This document shows, piece by piece, positions 49,888 through 52,248 of a DNA stretch of 52,248 nucleotides. The notes under the pieces were generated by a model. It searched no databases and was not told where the DNA came from. It saw only the letters and a program-made list of their open reading frames with translations. How positions within the stretch are numbered: the stretch's first letter is position 1; each line of letters begins with the position of its first letter. Source of the stretch: Paenibacillus antibioticophila (GTDB taxonomy: Bacteria > Bacillota > Bacilli > Paenibacillales > Paenibacillaceae); NCBI RefSeq assembly GCF_000455265.1, contig NZ_HG005139.1, positions 1,156,477 to 1,208,724 on the forward strand, written 5' to 3'. A program made the position numbers and the translations under genes.

Positions 49888-51067
49888 TGTAACGGTTTTA
49901 TTTTTATCGATCATGCTGGTTGTCGCGGGCTGCGGCTCAAATGCCAAAAATGCGGGTTCGAATCAGAATGCAGCTCCCGATTCGGCGCCTGTGAATACTG
50001 CAGCAGGAGAGAAGCTGAAGATCAAGACGAGCTTCTATCCGATGTATGAATTCACCCGGCAAGTAGCCGGTGATCTGGCTGAGGTGGAGAATCTCGTGCC
50101 CGCCGGCGTAGAGCCCCATGATTGGGAGCCGTCGCCGCAGGACATGGCCGCTATTACGGATGCCGACGTATTCGTCTACAACGGCGCCGGAATGGAGAGC
50201 TGGGCGGAGCAAGTGCTGGATAGTGCTGCCGGACAGCATGTACTTATCATCGAGGCGAGCAACGGTCTAGAGATCATGGAGGGCACACCTCATAGTCATG
50301 ATCATGAAGGGCATGACCACGCTCATGAAGAGGAAGGTCATGATCATGATGAAGCCGATCATGCGCACGAGGGCGAAGAGGCACATAGCCACGAAGATGG
50401 GGAGCATGACCACGAAGGAGAAGATCACGCTCATGGTGAAAATGATCATGCTCACGAAGAGGAGGCTCATGACCATGATGAAGCCGACCATGCCCATGAG
50501 GGCGAAGAAGCGCACAGCCACGATCATGACCATGACCATGGAGGCTTAGATCCGCATGTCTGGTTGTCTCCAGCGATGGCGATCCAGCAGGTTCGCAATA
50601 TCGAGAAGGGGCTGTCGGAAGCCGCTCCAGAGCACAAGGATGCATTTAAAGCTAATGCAGATGCTTATGTTGCCCAGCTTGAAGCATTGGACAAGGAATT
50701 TCAAGAGGGCTTGAAGGATTCCCTTCGCAAGGACTTCATAACGCAGCATGCGGCCTTTGGCTATCTGGCCAAGCAATATGGTCTGACCCAGGTTCCGATT
50801 GCCGGTCTGTCCCCGGACCAGGAGCCTTCCGCGGCCCAAATGGCGGAGATCATTGAATTCGCGAAGGAGCATAACGTGAAGACGATCTTCTTCGAAACCC
50901 TGGTATCGTCCAAGGTAGCGGATACGATTGCTGCCGAGCTTGGCGCTAAATCCGCAGTTCTTAATCCGATTGAAGGATTGACCGAAGAGGATATCGCAGG
51001 CGGATTGGATTATCTCGGTCTGATGCGTCAAAACCTTGAAGCGCTGAAGGCAGCGCTGAACGAATAG
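49868..51067 (+). CDS. znuA: Zinc-binding lipoprotein with long His/Asp/Glu-rich loop
   Basis: ATG 49868 follows GAAGGAG and overlaps znuB by 20 bases. The 399-residue product has a lipoprotein signal (VLFLSIMLVVAGC, Cys22). The fold is family 9 metal-binding: TSFYPMYEFTRQVAGDLAEV, NLVPAGVEPHDWEPSPQDMA (first His), then a long His-rich loop at about 137-228, HVWLSPAMAIQQV, ITQHAAFGYLAKQYGL and FFETLVSSKV. The loop carries about 30 histidines and an exact 18-residue repeat (HDHDEADHAHEGEEAHSH twice); DNA copies differ at several third codon bases. It is among the longer loops of this family, likely to hold or sense several zinc ions outside the cell. Confidence 0.92.
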   Translation: MKFWKHSVTVLFLSIMLVVAGCGSNAKNAGSNQNAAPDSAPVNTAAGEKLKIKTSFYPMYEFTRQVAGDLAEVENLVPAGVEPHDWEPSPQDMAAITDADVFVYNGAGMESWAEQVLDSAAGQHVLIIEASNGLEIMEGTPHSHDHEGHDHAHEEEGHDHDEADHAHEGEEAHSHEDGEHDHEGEDHAHGENDHAHEEEAHDHDEADHAHEGEEAHSHDHDHDHGGLDPHVWLSPAMAIQQVRNIEKGLSEAAPEHKDAFKANADAYVAQLEALDKEFQEGLKDSLRKDFITQHAAFGYLAKQYGLTQVPIAGLSPDQEPSAAQMAEIIEFAKEHNVKTIFFETLVSSKVADTIAAELGAKSAVLNPIEGLTEEDIAGGLDYLGLMRQNLEALKAALNE

Positions 51068-51111
51068 AAGAGGCAACCGGTATGTATCTGGAAAAGAGAG
51101 GGCGGGAAGAG

Positions 51112-51546
51112 ATGGAGAACCTGGCGGAGAGCATCATTAACGGGATGGAGGCGGAAGGGCTTCGGATTACCGTACAGCGCAAATTAATCGCCGAGCTGTT
51201 CTCCAGCTCCAGAGGCTTTGTACTGCCGCGGCAGGTGCACACCCATATTTCCAGGCACATCCCGGGAGTCAGTTATGACACCGTATACCGCAATCTTCGT
51301 CTGCTCGTGCAGATCAATCTGATCGAGCAATTCGACTTTCCCGATGGTGTCCGGTTCAAGCTTAGATGCGGGCCGGACCATCATCACCACCATTTTATTT
51401 GCCAGTCCTGCCACATGACATACCCGCTGGATTTCTGTCCGGTAGATCACGGAATTGATCCGCCTGATGGATTTGTGATCCGGTCTCATAAATTTGAAAT
51501 CTATGGACTGTGCGGAGAGTGCAGCCGCGAGCCAAAGGAGGACTAA
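51112..51546 (+). CDS. zur: Zinc uptake regulator Zur (Fur family)
   Basis: I prefer ATG 51112 (GGGCGGGAAGAG before it); ATG 51082 is also possible and adds 10 residues. The 144-residue product has the Fur winged helix ([40 protein letters not shown]) and a C-terminal dimer domain. Zinc-binding features: [19 protein letters not shown] (regulatory His plus CQSC), and CGECSRE (structural CxxC pair). In this operon it closes a feedback loop: Zur with zinc represses the boxes ahead of znuC, rpmG2 and the importer. It follows znuA after 44 bases and precedes rpsN2 by 2 bases. Confidence 0.9.
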   Translation: MENLAESIINGMEAEGLRITVQRKLIAELFSSSRGFVLPRQVHTHISRHIPGVSYDTVYRNLRLLVQINLIEQFDFPDGVRFKLRCGPDHHHHHFICQSCHMTYPLDFCPVDHGIDPPDGFVIRSHKFEIYGLCGECSREPKED

Positions 51547-51548
51547 GC

Positions 51549-51818
51549 ATGGCCAAGAAATCGAAGGTCGTCAAGGAATTAAAAAGACAAGCGCTGGTGG
51601 AAAAATACACCGAGAAGCGCAGAACGCTGAAAGAAACCGGTGATTATAAGGCCCTGCAAAAGCTGCCTCGCGATTCTTCGCCGACCCGTCTTCACAACCG
51701 CTGCTCCGTATCGGGGCGGCCCAAGGGATATCTCAGCAAATTCAAAGTATCCCGGATCGTATTTCGCGAGCTTGCCCACAAAGGGCAAATTCCCGGCGTA
51801 AAAAAAGCAAGCTGGTAA
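51549..51818 (+). CDS. rpsN: Zinc-independent ribosomal protein uS14 (C- form)
   Basis: ATG 51549 follows AAAGGAGG. The 89-residue product is the long C- type ([20 protein letters not shown] at the start and [20 protein letters not shown] in the middle), with only one cysteine. The zinc form is about 61 residues with two CxxC pairs. It replaces the zinc-containing S14 in the 30S subunit at low zinc, like RpsN2 (YhzA) of B. subtilis. It is the last gene of the Zur-controlled operon, 2 bases behind zur. Confidence 0.92.
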   Translation: MAKKSKVVKELKRQALVEKYTEKRRTLKETGDYKALQKLPRDSSPTRLHNRCSVSGRPKGYLSKFKVSRIVFRELAHKGQIPGVKKASW

Positions 51819-51885
51819 GGGATAACGGGGCATGTATTTCTATAGTGGAATAAGTTAGCTGGAATGGTGAGTGAGGCGCAGAGAG

Positions 51886-52064
51886 TTTTATACGAAAAAT
51901 CGTATAACTGTAGGATCGTGCGGGCCCAATTTGCCTGTTTTGTACGAAAAAACGGATAAATTAGCTCGGATATTACTCAAGTAGGCAACTTTTATACGAA
52001 AAATCGTACAAATGCTAGGGTTGGGACTTGAATTCCTATTTTTTGTATGAAAAAACGGATAAAA
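51886..52064. repeat. Direct repeat, two units about 104 bases apart, with palindromic cores
   Basis: TTTTATACGAAAAATCGTA occurs at 51886-51904 and again at 51990-52008. TTTTGTACGAAAAAACGGAT (51938-51957) recurs as TTTTGTATGAAAAAACGGAT at 52041-52060. The core TACGAAAAATCGTA is a perfect palindrome save for its A-run. Between the paired elements the sequence is not repeated. It lies in the gap behind rpsN2, probably an interspersed genome repeat. The remaining gap has no gene. Confidence 0.6.
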
Positions 52065-52134
52065 GTACTCGTTCATCGCTCAGTATGATGATGCTGGCGT
52101 TGAGATCAGCTTATACTGCTATGCAATAGAAAAA

Positions 52135-52167
52135 AACAGCGCAAACCACTCTGATGGTTGCGCTGTT
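52135..52167. terminator. Bidirectional terminator between convergent genes
   Basis: AACAGCGCAA (52135-52144) pairs with TTGCGCTGTT (52158-52167), extended by CCA/TGG, with a 6-base loop. T-run follows on the plus strand (TTTTC), and on the minus strand TTTTTTCTATT. It closes the Zur operon and the leftward gene. Confidence 0.8.
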
Positions 52168-52173
52168 TTCATT

Positions 52174-52248
52174 TCAGCCGATAGAACGCCAAGCATCCAG
52201 CAGCTCGTGTTCGTCCAGGTCATAACCGATGACGACCAGATATTGCGG
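52174..52248 (-). CDS. C-terminal end of a leftward gene, possibly CobW-family
   Basis: Only the last 24 codons are in the window: PQYLVVIGYDLDEHELLDAW followed by RSIG and a TGA. The pattern (hydrophobic VVIG + Y + DLDE + ELL) resembles the C-terminal strand/helix of CobW_C domains (in which VFIGxxLDE is typical). If correct, this region has a second CobW GTPase. The call is tentative. Confidence 0.4.
   Translation of the reverse strand, partial: PQYLVVIGYDLDEHELLDAWRSIG

Noticed and set aside
51891..51904. TACGAAAAATCGTA as a possible Zur box
   Set aside because: The half-site order and spacing do not match TCGTAATNATTACGA; it recurs with altered cores in a repeat unit and lies behind, not before, genes.
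1..52248. CRISPR array, rRNA or tRNA genes
   Set aside because: No regularly spaced repeat array, tRNA cloverleaf or rRNA-like stretch was noticed; direct repeats found come in two units only.

Overview
The window looks like chromosome of a Paenibacillus-type Firmicute. Supporting this are the many AraC-type regulators with membrane sensor domains, paired LplB/YtcP-type sugar permeases encoded without an ATPase, YteR-like (GH105) enzymes, Bacillus-type Zur boxes and strong AGGAGG ribosome-binding sites with frequent GTG/TTG starts. No rRNA, tRNA or CRISPR array was seen.

Left part (1-12.2 kb): a patchy accessory region. The first 7 kb is clearly AT-rich. It holds a 5'-truncated Ser/Thr kinase with extra conserved-looking domains on both sides (defence-like), a decayed serine-recombinase tail, a translationally coupled pair (P-loop ATPase plus membrane protein) that I cannot assign to a known system, a fossil of a YyaL/DUF255 gene and an orphan membrane protein. 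Then come an OsmC-family protein, an ECF sigma factor with its DUF4179 anti-sigma-like partner, an alpha/beta hydrolase gene broken by a decayed IS1182-type transposase, and a small AT-rich pair: a secreted protein and a 36-residue membrane peptide.

Middle part (12.3-39.8 kb): carbohydrate catabolism aimed at rhamnose-containing, pectin-like polymers. Locus A has a GH105 hydrolase, two AraC regulators, a Gfo/Idh/MocA dehydrogenase, a membrane-anchored AraC sensor, two permeases, a solute-binding lipoprotein, a second GH105 enzyme and L-rhamnose mutarotase. Three interspersed inverted-repeat elements sit between its genes. A methyltransferase-like gene and a YhgE/ABC-2-type membrane protein separate it from locus B. 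Locus B is a leftward four-gene operon (three Gfo/Idh/MocA dehydrogenases and a sugar isomerase/epimerase), a divergent AraC regulator, a second membrane-anchored AraC sensor and a second binding protein-permease-permease set. Neither importer carries an ATPase gene, so a shared MsmX-type ATPase elsewhere is likely.

Right part (39.8-52.2 kb): a zinc-limitation cluster. It has a DUF318 permease/DUF1980 pair, divergent from a complete five-gene peptide/nickel-type ABC importer whose consensus promoter is followed by a Zur box; a second Zur-box promoter driving zinc-independent ribosomal protein L33 and a CobW/YciC GTPase; and a third promoter with two Zur boxes driving znuC-znuB-znuA-zur-rpsN2 (zinc-independent S14). 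The gene at the right edge, read leftward, ends in what looks like another CobW C-terminus. The cluster reads as a coordinated response: high-affinity Zn uptake, a candidate zinc-chelate importer, a Zn chaperone, and replacement of Zn-containing ribosomal proteins.

Most notable for follow-up: the Zur-box-controlled peptide/nickel-like importer, the uncharacterised ATPase/membrane pair beside the kinase, and the repeat elements inside the sugar operon.
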